A stretch of 64,000 nucleotides of DNA from Enterobacter sp. R4-368 (lineage in GTDB: Bacteria; Pseudomonadota; Gammaproteobacteria; Enterobacterales; Enterobacteriaceae): NCBI RefSeq assembly GCF_000410515.1, contig NC_021500.1, positions 3,658,001 through 3,722,000 on the forward strand, in the 5' to 3' direction. A program made the position numbers and the translations under genes. How positions within the stretch are numbered: position 1 is the first letter of the stretch; each line of letters starts with the position of its first letter. Under the pieces are notes generated by a model. The model was given only the letters and a program-made list of their open reading frames with translations, was not told the DNA's origin and made no database searches. Below, piece after piece: positions 1-6,901 of this stretch.

Positions 1-468
1 GTTGGTTTTTTCGATTTCATCCAGCGCGTTGTCCACCAGCCAGGAGACGGAGCGCAGCTTCACATCCTGTCCGGTGGTTTCATCCACCCACAGCACCGTA
101 CCGGTCGGCAGAATCGCTTTCGTTTTAAGCGTATCCCAGCGTGCGGCTTTCGGCACCCAGAAGATGTTCTTTTCGGTGTAGTAATCTTCGACTTCCAGTT
201 CATCAACAATCGCCTGTGCGTAATCTTCGTCGGAGTCGTAATCATCGCGCGACATGGCGTAGATGTTGTCCGGGTTGCCGACATCGCGGAACAATGTGAT
301 CAGTTCTTGCTGGCGAGCCTCAAAAGCATCGGAGACATACTTCAGAAAGATAAGCCCTAACACTACATGCTTGTAGTTGGCGGCATCCATGTTGGCGCGC
401 AGCTTGTCAGCCGCCTTCCAGAATTTGTTATCCAGCTCGTTTAGGAATAGCTGTTCAGCGTTGTTCAT
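1..468 (-). CDS. hsdM: HsdM, type I restriction-modification methylase subunit (N-terminal part)
   Basis: These are the first 156 codons of the modification subunit of a type I restriction-modification enzyme; the window edge cuts the rest. HsdM transfers methyl groups from S-adenosylmethionine to adenine in the site recognised by HsdS and is also part of the HsdR restriction complex. The visible part is the helical HsdM N-terminal domain, opening MNNAEQLFLNELDNKFW and carrying HVVLGLIFLKYVSD at residues 34-47, which is characteristic of the family. The AdoMet-binding and NPPF motifs would lie beyond the edge. The ATG at 468 has a strong GGAGG six bases upstream. About 210 bp separate the start from an IS3 element at 680. 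That gap is short, AT-rich and presumably holds the promoter; no other gene was recognised in it. hsdS and hsdR are expected outside the window. Confidence 0.93.
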   Translation of the reverse strand, partial: MNNAEQLFLNELDNKFWKAADKLRANMDAANYKHVVLGLIFLKYVSDAFEARQQELITLFRDVGNPDNIYAMSRDDYDSDEDYAQAIVDELEVEDYYTEKNIFWVPKAARWDTLKTKAILPTGTVLWVDETTGQDVKLRSVSWLVDNALDEIEKTN

Positions 469-679
469 GTAAATCCTCCGGAAAACACAGGGGCAGGCTA
501 AAAGTGCCGCCACGAATTCGTTTTAGTGGTGTATGTCGCAAGATCATACCCGCAGGCACCTCAAGTGCAAGCTATACGGCCACTGAAATTGCGCTTGTTC
601 TTTACAAGTACCAATCATCCAAAAAGCCATTTCAAAATCTTTGTAACTATATTTTTTTGAGAGGTTTGCTGCTTTGAGG

Positions 680-712
680 TGAATCGCCACGGTTTTAACA
701 GACACCTCAGAG
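680..712 (+). repeat. Left inverted repeat of the IS3 element
   Basis: The left end begins TGAATCGCCACGG and continues TTTTAACAGACACCTCAGAG. It pairs imperfectly with the reverse complement of the right end. The outermost 13 bases are identical at both ends. Confidence 0.85.
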
Positions 713-742
713 TCATTTAAGATGACTTAAAGAGAGATACCC

Positions 743-1021
743 ATGAGCGGTAAGCGTGATCCTGAAGAGTTTAAAATTGAAGCAGTCAAACAGGTTGTTG
801 ATCGTGGTCATTCTGTTTCCAGTGTTGCAACACGTCTCGATATCACCACTCACAGTCTTTACGCCTGGATAAAGAAGTACGGCCCGGATTCTTCCACTCA
901 TAATGAACAGTCAGATGCTCAGGCCGAGATCCGCCGTCTTCAGAAAGAGTTGAAGCGGGTTACGGACGAACGGGACATATTAAAAAAAGCCGCGGCGTAC
1001 TTCGCAAAGCTGTCCGACTGA
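743..1021 (+). CDS. IS3-family transposase OrfA (helix-turn-helix)
   Basis: A 92-residue DNA-binding protein of the IS3-family OrfA type. It recognises the transposon ends and also acts as the N-terminal part of the fused OrfAB transposase. Residues about 8-45 form the helix-turn-helix (EEFKIEAVKQVVDRGHSV onwards). Residues 55-85 form a leucine-zipper-like coiled coil (AEIRRLQKELKRVTDERDIL) used for multimerisation. The start ATG follows AGAGAGATACCC. The frame passes the A7G slippery run at 982-989 and ends at a TGA ten codons later. OrfA alone normally regulates transposition. Length and motifs are complete. Confidence 0.93.
   Translation: MSGKRDPEEFKIEAVKQVVDRGHSVSSVATRLDITTHSLYAWIKKYGPDSSTHNEQSDAQAEIRRLQKELKRVTDERDILKKAAAYFAKLSD
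982..989 (+). other. Programmed -1 ribosomal frameshift site
   Basis: The run AAAAAAAG lies near the end of orfA. orfB is in the -1 frame relative to orfA and is open from before this point. Slippage here would give the fused OrfAB transposase, the normal expression strategy of IS3-family elements. The fusion itself is inferred. Confidence 0.75.
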
Positions 1022-1065
1022 GGTACGCCTTTACCCGCGACAACAGCCGTTGCTGGCCTGTTCGT

Positions 1066-1890
1066 TTGCTCTGTCGGGTTCTGGATGTCCATCCGGGTGG
1101 ATTTTATTTCTGGCTTCAGCAGCCACATTCGCAGCGTCACCAGACAGACCAGATGCTGACCGGGCAGATCAAACAGTTCTGGCTTGAGTCTGGCTGCGTC
1201 TATGGTTATCGCAAGATCCATCTCGATCTGCGTGATACCGGACAGCAGTGCGGAGTGAACCGGGTCTGGCGGCTGATGAAGCGTGCCGGAATAAAAGCTC
1301 AGGTTGGGTACCGTAGCCCACGAGCACGTAAAGGCGAAGCCAGCATCGTGACACCCAACAGGCTCCAGCGGCAGTTCAATCCGGACTCACCGGATGAGCG
1401 TTGGGTGACGGACATAACCTACATCCGAACCCACGAAGGCTGGCTGTATCTGGCCGTGGTGGTTGACCTGTTCTCCCGAAAAGTTATCGGCTGGTCAATG
1501 CAACCCCGCATGACAAAAGAGATTGTCCTGAACGCATTACTTATGGCGGTGTGGAGGCGTAATCCTCAAAAGCAGGTACTGGTTCACTCTGATCAGGGCA
1601 GTCAGTACACGAGCCATGAGTGGCAGTCGTTCCTGAAATCACACGGTCTGGAAGGCAGCATGAGTCGTCGCGGTAACTGCCACGACAACGCGGTTGCGGA
1701 AAGCTTTTTCCAGCTACTGAAACGCGAACGGATTAAGAAAAGGATCTACGGAACGAGAGACGAAGCCAGAAGCGATATTTTTGATTACATCGAAATGTTT
1801 TATAACAGTAAGCGTCGGCATGGTTCGAGCGAGCAGATGCCACCGGCTGAATATGAAAACCTGTATTATCAACGGCTCAGAAGTGTCTAG
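1066..1890 (+). CDS. IS3-family transposase OrfB (DDE integrase core)
   Basis: Catalytic half of the transposase, normally made only as the OrfAB fusion. The frame is open from the slippage site near 985, and the first possible independent start is a TTG at 1066. An HTH_21-like linker (GCVYGYRKIHLDLRD) precedes an rve/RNase H-like core. The DDE triad is complete: Asp in RWVTDITYIR (about residue 115), Asp in LVHSDQGSQYTS (about 175) and Glu in AVAESFFQLLKRE (about 211), with the K/R seven residues after Glu. The C-terminal YNSKRRHGSSEQMPP block is typical of the family. No frameshift or stop is seen, so the copy may be active. Its stop lies only 18 bases before the right end. Confidence 0.94.
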   Translation: MLCRVLDVHPGGFYFWLQQPHSQRHQTDQMLTGQIKQFWLESGCVYGYRKIHLDLRDTGQQCGVNRVWRLMKRAGIKAQVGYRSPRARKGEASIVTPNRLQRQFNPDSPDERWVTDITYIRTHEGWLYLAVVVDLFSRKVIGWSMQPRMTKEIVLNALLMAVWRRNPQKQVLVHSDQGSQYTSHEWQSFLKSHGLEGSMSRRGNCHDNAVAESFFQLLKRERIKKRIYGTRDEARSDIFDYIEMFYNSKRRHGSSEQMPPAEYENLYYQRLRSV

Positions 1891-1908
1891 ATTATCCGTG
1901 GCGATTCA
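1876..1908 (-). repeat. Right inverted repeat of the IS3 element
   Basis: Read on the minus strand it begins TGAATCGCCACGG and continues ATAATCTAGACACTTCTGAG, matching the left end with several mismatches and one length difference after base 13. It overlaps the stop codon of orfB and supplies the last codons and stop of the interrupted minus-strand gene. Confidence 0.85.
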
Positions 1909-2353
1909 CATTATGATTAAATTTATTTGCTGTAATTCCTATTCTGTTGCATTCGTCAAATTTATAAAATCCATCAAAATATATATCTGTTTCCGTAGTC
2001 TGAAAATCAGCTTTGTAGCCTGTTTGCAGCCTTTCTAACAATGAATTCAGTCTTGAAACATATGTCTCAATACTCACTTTGAATGTAACTATGTGGGATT
2101 CGTCGTAATCTTTTGCGGCAGGTACTGTCTTCGTTGTCTCTTCTTCCGGTTTCGGGCTCTCAGAATCATGAACAAATATTATTGTTGCGACCAAACAGAC
2201 AAAACCAATAAAAGCTCCTCCCAGGATCCCCGAAACTCTGGACACCAGTTTGCTATGTTTTTTATCTTGCATACTACCGGATATGGTACATCCTGCAATT
2301 GCCCATGCCAGTACACCCGCCCCCAGAGGAGCCAGTACGCTCATCGTATTCAC
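1892..2353 (-). pseudogene. Small two-helix membrane protein truncated by the IS3 element
   Basis: A minus-strand gene for an inner-membrane or lipoprotein-like protein whose 3' end is replaced by IS sequence. About 148 native codons remain, and the last five or so codons plus the stop come from the IS right end. Two hydrophobic segments are visible at about residues 5-25 (LAPLGAGVLAWAIAGC) and 42-62 (GILGGAFIGFVCLVATIIF), followed by an acidic linker and a soluble domain containing DIYFDGFYKFDECNR. A GTG at 2353 with AAGGGT upstream or the ATG at 2344 could be the start. Joining the two IS flanks does not restore an obvious longer frame, so more DNA than the element may have been gained or lost. 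The family was not recognised. Confidence 0.55.
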
Positions 2354-2440
2354 GTGATACCCTTGTTAGCACCAAAAGTGCGGAAAAAGAACATACGAAA
2401 ATTCACATTGTAGATCTCTGTTTTTTATGAAACTACAGAA

Positions 2441-2609
2441 ATGAAAAAATAATAATCACAGTATTGGTTGGGCTGGCTTCGTCACAGCAGCTGCTTGTGG
2501 CCATACAAAGCACAGTACCGACGTGCCCGATCCGTCACAGGCTTGTCCAGCCAGTGGAAGCAGCAAAAAACCAGTCTTTACCGGGTTCCTGTATATCGAG
2601 ATGATGTAG
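2441..2609 (+). pseudogene. Decayed small lipoprotein gene (possible)
   Basis: Three consecutive frames together read like a short lipoprotein: MKK, then IIITVLVGLA, then AGFVTAAACGHTKHS and a Pro/Ser-rich tail ending IEMM and a stop at 2609. Two small losses would explain the breaks: one A in the A-run after the ATG (six where seven are needed) and one GGCT unit in a GGCTGGCT-type repeat. Both are typical slippage deletions. The restored product would have a lipobox-like AAAC. No product can be made from the present sequence. Apart from this remnant nothing was recognised in the stretch 2354-2714. Confidence 0.3.
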
Positions 2610-2714
2610 CAAACGATTGTGTGCAGCAGACCGGCATCGTACCGGTCTGTGTCAGTATTGACGTCATTGCACAGAATCAGGGGAAGATGAGATCAATTCA
2701 GCCACCGGGAATGT

Positions 2715-3080
2715 TCACATACAGATCGTCCTGGGACCCTCGTCATAACAAATCTGTTTTTTGCCGCTTGCGTCTGTGATGTAAGTATAATTGCCAATGG
2801 TTTGCTTTCTACTGCCATCGCTACCGAAAACTATGCCACTGCTTTCGTAATATGATGTGGTATGCCCGTCTTTATCATGCGAAAAAGTTCGATCACCGCT
2901 CTGGTAGGTGATGCTGCCATCACTACCGAATACGGTGCCGCCTAAATTCTGATAAGTGGTTCTGCCCTCATCGCTATCCACATAGGTTGTATCGCCATCA
3001 TGGTAGATTGTGGTGCCTGCATGAGCAGAGACCGAGGAAAAGGCAGCAGCGATCAGCAGAGATTTGAGTAAAATTTTCAT
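2715..3080 (-). CDS. Small exported protein with repeated GSDGS units, unknown function
   Basis: A 121-residue protein with a clear signal peptide (MKILLKSLLIAAAFSSVSAHA, cleavage near residue 21), so probably periplasmic or surface exposed. The mature part is made of short imperfect repeats: GTVFGSDGS and GIVFGSDGS occur 33 residues apart, each followed by a threonine/tyrosine-rich strand, with a charged turn such as SHDKDGHTT between them. Such repeats suggest a small beta-strand structure. Two cysteines near the C-terminus (QICYDEGPRTIC) could form a disulfide. The family is not recognised. It stands alone on the minus strand among accessory genes, with no close operon partner. The ribosome site is weak. 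Confidence 0.6.
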   Translation of the reverse strand: MKILLKSLLIAAAFSSVSAHAGTTIYHDGDTTYVDSDEGRTTYQNLGGTVFGSDGSITYQSGDRTFSHDKDGHTTSYYESSGIVFGSDGSRKQTIGNYTYITDASGKKQICYDEGPRTICM

Positions 3081-3370
3081 GGCCAGGTACTCAGGTGTAT
3101 GCCGGTGTTTGGCTTTTTACATCATACGCTTACTGCGGCAGTAAATGACCATCTCAATCGTACTGGACACTGATAATCCAGACACATCCGATCTGCTGGC
3201 ACTCATAATAAAGGACGGGAACAAGGCGGCTCCGCAGCGGGATACAGACATGCCGTTGGTGGAGCTAAAATTGCTGTCATGCTAACTGCCGAAGTTTACT
3301 GCACGTGTGATGGCTGGATAGTGAAAATGCAACTTGTGGCAAGCCCCTGTTCAGCGGCTTGTCAGGTGGA
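3081..3370. other. Intergenic stretch without a convincing gene
   Basis: A 46-codon plus-strand frame runs from an ATG at 3145 to a stop at 3285 (opening MTISIVLDTDNPDTSDLLAL) and looks more protein-like than random. It has no good ribosome site and no recognised family. No promoter or repeat could be assigned. Confidence 0.3.
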
Positions 3371-3634
3371 TCATTCAATGCCGTATCTTTTTTGTGTCAC
3401 AAAATCAGGTTCTTTCCAGTTGGGGCCTTTTTCCGGAAGAGGATTTTCGTTTTCTACCAATTTACCTTCACGGATCAATCGTTGAAACGTTTGTAACAAC
3501 TTACCTTCTGAAATTACTTCAAATTTGTAACGAACAAACATGCGATCAATGACTGGATAAGGAGTGCGCAGCGCGAAATGCAAGAGAATATCTTCCACAC
3601 TCTCATTTTTATAAATATTTTCAAGATCTAACAT
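3371..3634 (-). CDS. Small protein, candidate immunity partner of the upstream fragment
   Basis: An 87-residue soluble protein without signal peptide or membrane segment. It is mostly helical, with a possible winged-helix-like pattern (SEGKLLQTFQRLIREGKLVE) and a proline-rich end (PLPEKGPNWKEPDF). The ATG at 3634 overlaps the stop of the preceding minus-strand gene as TAATG, and a GGAGG lies a few bases upstream within that gene, so translation is coupled. Overlap of a short cytosolic gene with the end of a charged C-terminal effector-like fragment, next to a CDI locus, is how toxin/immunity pairs look. That role is inference; the family was not recognised. Confidence 0.6.
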   Translation of the reverse strand: MLDLENIYKNESVEDILLHFALRTPYPVIDRMFVRYKFEVISEGKLLQTFQRLIREGKLVENENPLPEKGPNWKEPDFVTQKRYGIE

Positions 3635-3978
3635 TATTTTCCCTCCTCCGCTTTGCGATACGCTTCCTCAGCCTCTGGTGTATATAAAGGATGTGTTTTT
3701 TCGTTTATTTTATAATCTTCCAACGTTGCAGTATGGGTGTTATTCCAGACTTCAGCTCTATTCTTCGGTCGTTCATCATCTTTTATACCCAGACTCCGGT
3801 ATCTTTCTCGCTCCCTGATTTCTTGAGTATAAAACCGTTTATCCGTATCCGATATTTGTACCTTTGGAGGTTGTGGGCTGGAATATAGCAGCCGTTCATG
3901 TTTTCGCCGACTTGAACCAAGTTGAGGTAGACACCCGGTGATCGGCCCCAGGCCAGATGACCTGCTCGCAGAAGGCAA
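3634..3978 (-). pseudogene. C-terminal remnant of a possible secreted effector, coupled to the next gene
   Basis: An open frame of about 114 codons without a credible start (a TTG at 3978 is only the upstream limit). The last 85 residues or so read like real protein: PPKVQISDTDKRFYTQEIRE, then ERPKNRAEVWNNTHTATLED and HPLYTPEAEEAYRKAEEG, a charged helical tail. Upstream the other frames hold fragments such as CPLRGK and GCYIP, as if a frameshifted PAAR-like or Rhs/effector N-terminal part had decayed between 3890 and 4050. The PAAR reading is weak. It is followed directly by a translationally coupled small gene, which favours an effector/immunity interpretation. Confidence 0.4.
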
Positions 3979-4599
3979 CTTATCACGATGTGCTCAATAT
4001 CCACTTTGCCCCGAAGCGGGCAAGTATTCAGAGCTGAATATTCGTCAGGATCGAAAAAAGGCGATCACCGGGATTAGAGTGACTTCAAACGCAACGTAGT
4101 GTCCCTTAACACTCTTTGTCCAACGATATGTGAAAGCAAGGATAAATGCCGATTGTCACGTTGCAAGAATCAATGTCTCACCGTTTTTTTGTTAAATACT
4201 CGCCCTCCAATCGCTAGTACGATTTCCGCAACAGATGTGACCTGGAGAAGAATGTAGCTCACTGTAGGCGCAGTCAGCACTTCTCTCTATCTCATCCTGC
4301 CTGAAGATTTTCCCGAATGAGATTATATTTATGCTTCCCGTTTATTTGTGGGTAATCACTGTCTTATTTATTTCTTGAAAGTGTAGCATTTCTGTCATAT
4401 TTATTATTAATCTCTTTAAGCATCGTTATCACACCGAATATATCCGCAACTAAAATAAAATTATTTATTCATTCTGTCCGTTTTATTGCGCGGTGATTGT
4501 CTTTGCAGCTTTTTAATAGGAATATACAGGAAATACCTGTTCTAATAATACCTAACCAAAACTGAATTTTTGGGGTGACGTATATTCTCTTTCTCATGG
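3979..4599. other. AT-rich intergenic region upstream of the CDI locus
   Basis: About 600 bp without a plausible gene. The first 80 bp hold decayed coding fragments of the minus-strand effector-like gene. From about 4300 the sequence becomes very AT-rich and lacks starts with ribosome sites. It presumably contains the promoter of the cdiB copies. A leader containing CCTAACCAAAA and GGGTGAC at about 4550-4580 is repeated, diverged, before the second cdiB copy at about 5177-5207. Confidence 0.5.
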
Positions 4600-4608
4600 A
4601 TGGTCAGC

Positions 4609-5052
4609 GTGCGTTATCTGGCATGGTCTTTATTATTTGCAGCGGTAGCACTACAGGCTGCGCCATTATCACCGGCGGATCGTGATGCTGTCCGTCAGCA
4701 GCAGGAACAACTGCTGCGCCAGAACCAGCAGCAGCGCGATGAGCTGGAACGTGCCACACCGCTGCCGCGCGCAGGCCGCACCCCGTCTGACGCGCAGGCC
4801 GGCGGCCCCTGTTTTGATATTCACACCATCACCCTTTCCGGCGTCACCCTTATTAACGCCAGGGCGCAGCAGAAGCTGTTCTCTCCCTGGCAGAACCAGT
4901 GCCTGAACATGGCGAAAATAACCGGACTCACCGCCGCCATTTCCGACTGGTATATCAGCCGGGGCTATATTACCAGCCGCGCGTTTCTCACCGAACAGGA
5001 TTTATCCCACGACGAATTACACATTGTGGTGCGGGAGGGGAAGTTACTCTAA
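4609..5052 (+). pseudogene. Truncated duplicate of cdiB (signal peptide and first POTRA part only)
   Basis: A 147-codon copy of the N-terminal part of the two-partner secretion transporter encoded just downstream. It has its own signal peptide (RYLAWSLLFAAVALQAAP), the Gln-rich plug-helix linker and the first POTRA segment (PCFDIHTITLSGV). It ends at a stop right after EGKLL, where the intact gene continues with RHIHLEG. The beta-barrel is absent, so it cannot export CdiA. The start is taken as the GTG at 4609 by alignment with the second copy; an in-frame ATG at 4600 is possible. The mature coding part is almost identical to the second copy while leader and signal peptide differ clearly, which points to gene conversion or recombination of an old duplication. 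Confidence 0.8.
4654..5047 (+). repeat. Direct repeat, copy 1 (cdiB N-terminal region)
   Basis: About 394 bp nearly identical to 5279-5672, offset 625 bp. Only a handful of substitutions are visible (for example GAGCTG versus GAACTG and GACGAATTACAC versus GGCGAATTACGC). Recombination between the copies would delete 625 bp and leave one intact cdiB. Confidence 0.9.
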
Positions 5053-5060
5053 ATAATGAA

Positions 5061-5077
5061 GCCGGAATATATCCGGC
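5061..5077 (+). terminator. Hairpin after the truncated cdiB copy
   Basis: GCCGGA-ATATA-TCCGGC forms a 6-bp stem with a 5-base loop just after the stop of the truncated copy. It is followed by an AT-rich stretch but not a clean T-run, so termination is only possible. Confidence 0.35.
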
Positions 5078-5233
5078 GCTAAAACTAAATTTTAATAGCT
5101 TTTCTCTATTTACGTCCTGAATATTGTTTTTTCATTAAGCCCATAAGAAAATACTTAAAAATGATGATTAAAACTAACCTAACCAAAATTTACTGGTGAG
5201 GGTGTCATTTATTCTGGTCAGGGACGGGCTAAC

Positions 5234-6889
5234 GTGCGCTATTTAGTGGTGGTGTTATTTTTTGTGACGGCGGCATTGCAGGCTGCGCCATTATCACCGG
5301 CGGATCGTGATGCTGTCCGTCAGCAGCAGGAACAACTGCTGCGCCAGAACCAGCAGCAGCGCGATGAACTGGAACGTGCCACACCGCTGCCGCGCGCAGG
5401 CCGCACCCCGTCTGACGCGCAGGCCGGCGGCCCCTGTTTTGATATTCACACCATCACCCTTTCCGGCGTCACCCTTATTAACGCCAGGGCGCAGCAGAAG
5501 CTGTTCTCTCCCTGGCAGAACCAGTGCCTGAATATGGCGAAAATAACCGGACTCACCGCCGCCATTTCCGACTGGTATATCAGCCGGGGCTATATTACCA
5601 GCCGCGCGTTTCTTACCGAGCAGGATTTATCCCACGGCGAATTACGCATTGTGGTGCTGGAGGGGAAATTACGTCATATCCACCTGGAAGGTGAATCCCC
5701 GCGCATGCTGAAAATGGTATTTCCGGGGCTGGAGGGGAAAGTTCTCAACCTGCGGGATATAGAACAGGGCATGGAGCAGATTAACCGTCTGCGCAGCCAG
5801 CCGGTGCAGATTGAAATCGTGCCGGACAGCGAACCCGGTTATTCCACCGTGAATTTAACCGCCACGCCGGAATTTCCGTTAAGTGCCTCTGTGTCTCTGG
5901 ATAACAGTGGGCAGAAAAGCACCGGTGAAAATCAGCTGAACGGTTCACTGACCGGCAATAATTTACTGGGGCTGGCGGATAAGTGGTTTGTCAGCGGCGG
6001 ACGCATCAGCGATTTCGCCACCGGGTATGACGCGCAGAATTTTCAGGCCGGGGTCAGTATTCCGTACGGCTACAGCCTGCTGGATTACAGCTACGCCTGG
6101 AGCAATTACCGCACCACCATCATCAGTCAGGGGTTTCCGTGGGTTTCCACCGGCGATACGAAAACCCACCGCCTGAACCTCTCGCGCGTTATTTTCCGCA
6201 ACGGCGACATCAAAACCGCGCTCAGCGCCGGCATCACACAGCGCGCATCGCGCAACTGGCTTAACGAGGCCCCGCTGGTCAGCAGCACGCGCAATCTTTC
6301 CAGCCTGCAGCTTGGCATCAGCCACACGCAGAAACTGCTGGGCGGCGTGGCGACCTTTAACCCGACCTACAGCCACGGCATGCCGTGGTTTAACGCCGAA
6401 ACCGATGAAGGTAAAACCGGCGATGTGCCGCGCGCGCAGTTCCGCAAGGGGAGCCTCAGCGCCAGTTTTCAGCGCCCGCTCACCAGCGACCTGCTGTGGC
6501 TGACCAGCCTGTACGGGCAGTGGTCGCCGGACCGGCTCTACGGCAGCGAGCGCCTGACGCTTGGCGGTGAAAGCTCGGTGCGCGGTTTCAAAGAGCAGTA
6601 CATCTCCGGCGACAACGGCGGTTACTGGCGCAACGAAGTGAATTACACCCTGTTCACGCTGCCGGTGCTCGGGCAGATAAGCGCCACCGCGGCGCTTGAT
6701 GGCGGCTGGCTGGAGAAAGACCGGCTTGACCGGTATGCCGCCGGCACGCTCTGGGGCGCCGCGGCAGGACTGGGCAGCGCCGGGCGCTGGTTCGCAAGCC
6801 AGGTCTCTGTCGGCACACCTCTGCGTTACCCGGACTGGCTCGGCCCGGACCACCTGACATTTAACTGGCGTGTGGCTGTCACTTTTTAA
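5234..6889 (+). CDS. cdiB: CdiB, two-partner secretion outer-membrane transporter
   Basis: A 551-residue TpsB/Omp85-superfamily protein that exports and displays the CdiA stick protein at the cell surface. In order: signal peptide (about 1-18), Gln-rich plug-helix segment, POTRA domains (about 67-215, starting PCFDIHTITLSG) and a 16-strand beta-barrel ending in a C-terminal phenylalanine (WRVAVTF). The VRGF motif of the conserved L6 loop is at residues 449-452 (ESSVRGFKEQ). The start is a GTG at 5234 with AGGGACGGG upstream. The stop lies 12 bp before cdiA with an AAGGAAG ribosome site between, so the two are co-transcribed. Length and domains are complete. The nearly identical truncated copy just upstream is unusual. 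Confidence 0.95.
   Translation: MRYLVVVLFFVTAALQAAPLSPADRDAVRQQQEQLLRQNQQQRDELERATPLPRAGRTPSDAQAGGPCFDIHTITLSGVTLINARAQQKLFSPWQNQCLNMAKITGLTAAISDWYISRGYITSRAFLTEQDLSHGELRIVVLEGKLRHIHLEGESPRMLKMVFPGLEGKVLNLRDIEQGMEQINRLRSQPVQIEIVPDSEPGYSTVNLTATPEFPLSASVSLDNSGQKSTGENQLNGSLTGNNLLGLADKWFVSGGRISDFATGYDAQNFQAGVSIPYGYSLLDYSYAWSNYRTTIISQGFPWVSTGDTKTHRLNLSRVIFRNGDIKTALSAGITQRASRNWLNEAPLVSSTRNLSSLQLGISHTQKLLGGVATFNPTYSHGMPWFNAETDEGKTGDVPRAQFRKGSLSASFQRPLTSDLLWLTSLYGQWSPDRLYGSERLTLGGESSVRGFKEQYISGDNGGYWRNEVNYTLFTLPVLGQISATAALDGGWLEKDRLDRYAAGTLWGAAAGLGSAGRWFASQVSVGTPLRYPDWLGPDHLTFNWRVAVTF
5279..5672 (+). repeat. Direct repeat, copy 2 (cdiB N-terminal region)
   Basis: Second copy of the repeat starting at 4654, inside the intact cdiB. 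Similarity stops abruptly after GGGGAAATTAC. Confidence 0.9.
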
Positions 6890-6901
6890 AGGAAGACAAG
6901 G

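Larger units (their letters stand above)
680..1908 (+). mobile_element. IS3-family insertion sequence, apparently intact
   Basis: A 1229 bp element bounded by imperfect inverted ends. Both ends share TGAATCGCCACGG followed by a diverged stretch and then AGACAC-TCxGAG. Inside are two overlapping reading frames, orfA and orfB, arranged as in IS3-group elements, with a run of seven A before G for a -1 frameshift. From memory it resembles ISEhe3-type elements of Enterobacteriaceae, but the exact name needs an ISfinder comparison. No matching 3-bp target duplication is visible: AGG lies outside the left end and CAT outside the right. The copy may therefore have recombined or the flanks may have changed after insertion. 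It interrupts the end of a small membrane-protein gene on the right side. Confidence 0.92.

Noticed and set aside
2093..2413. Plus-strand frame opposite the truncated membrane-protein gene
   Set aside because: No ribosome site; the minus-strand frame has clear membrane helices and a better start.
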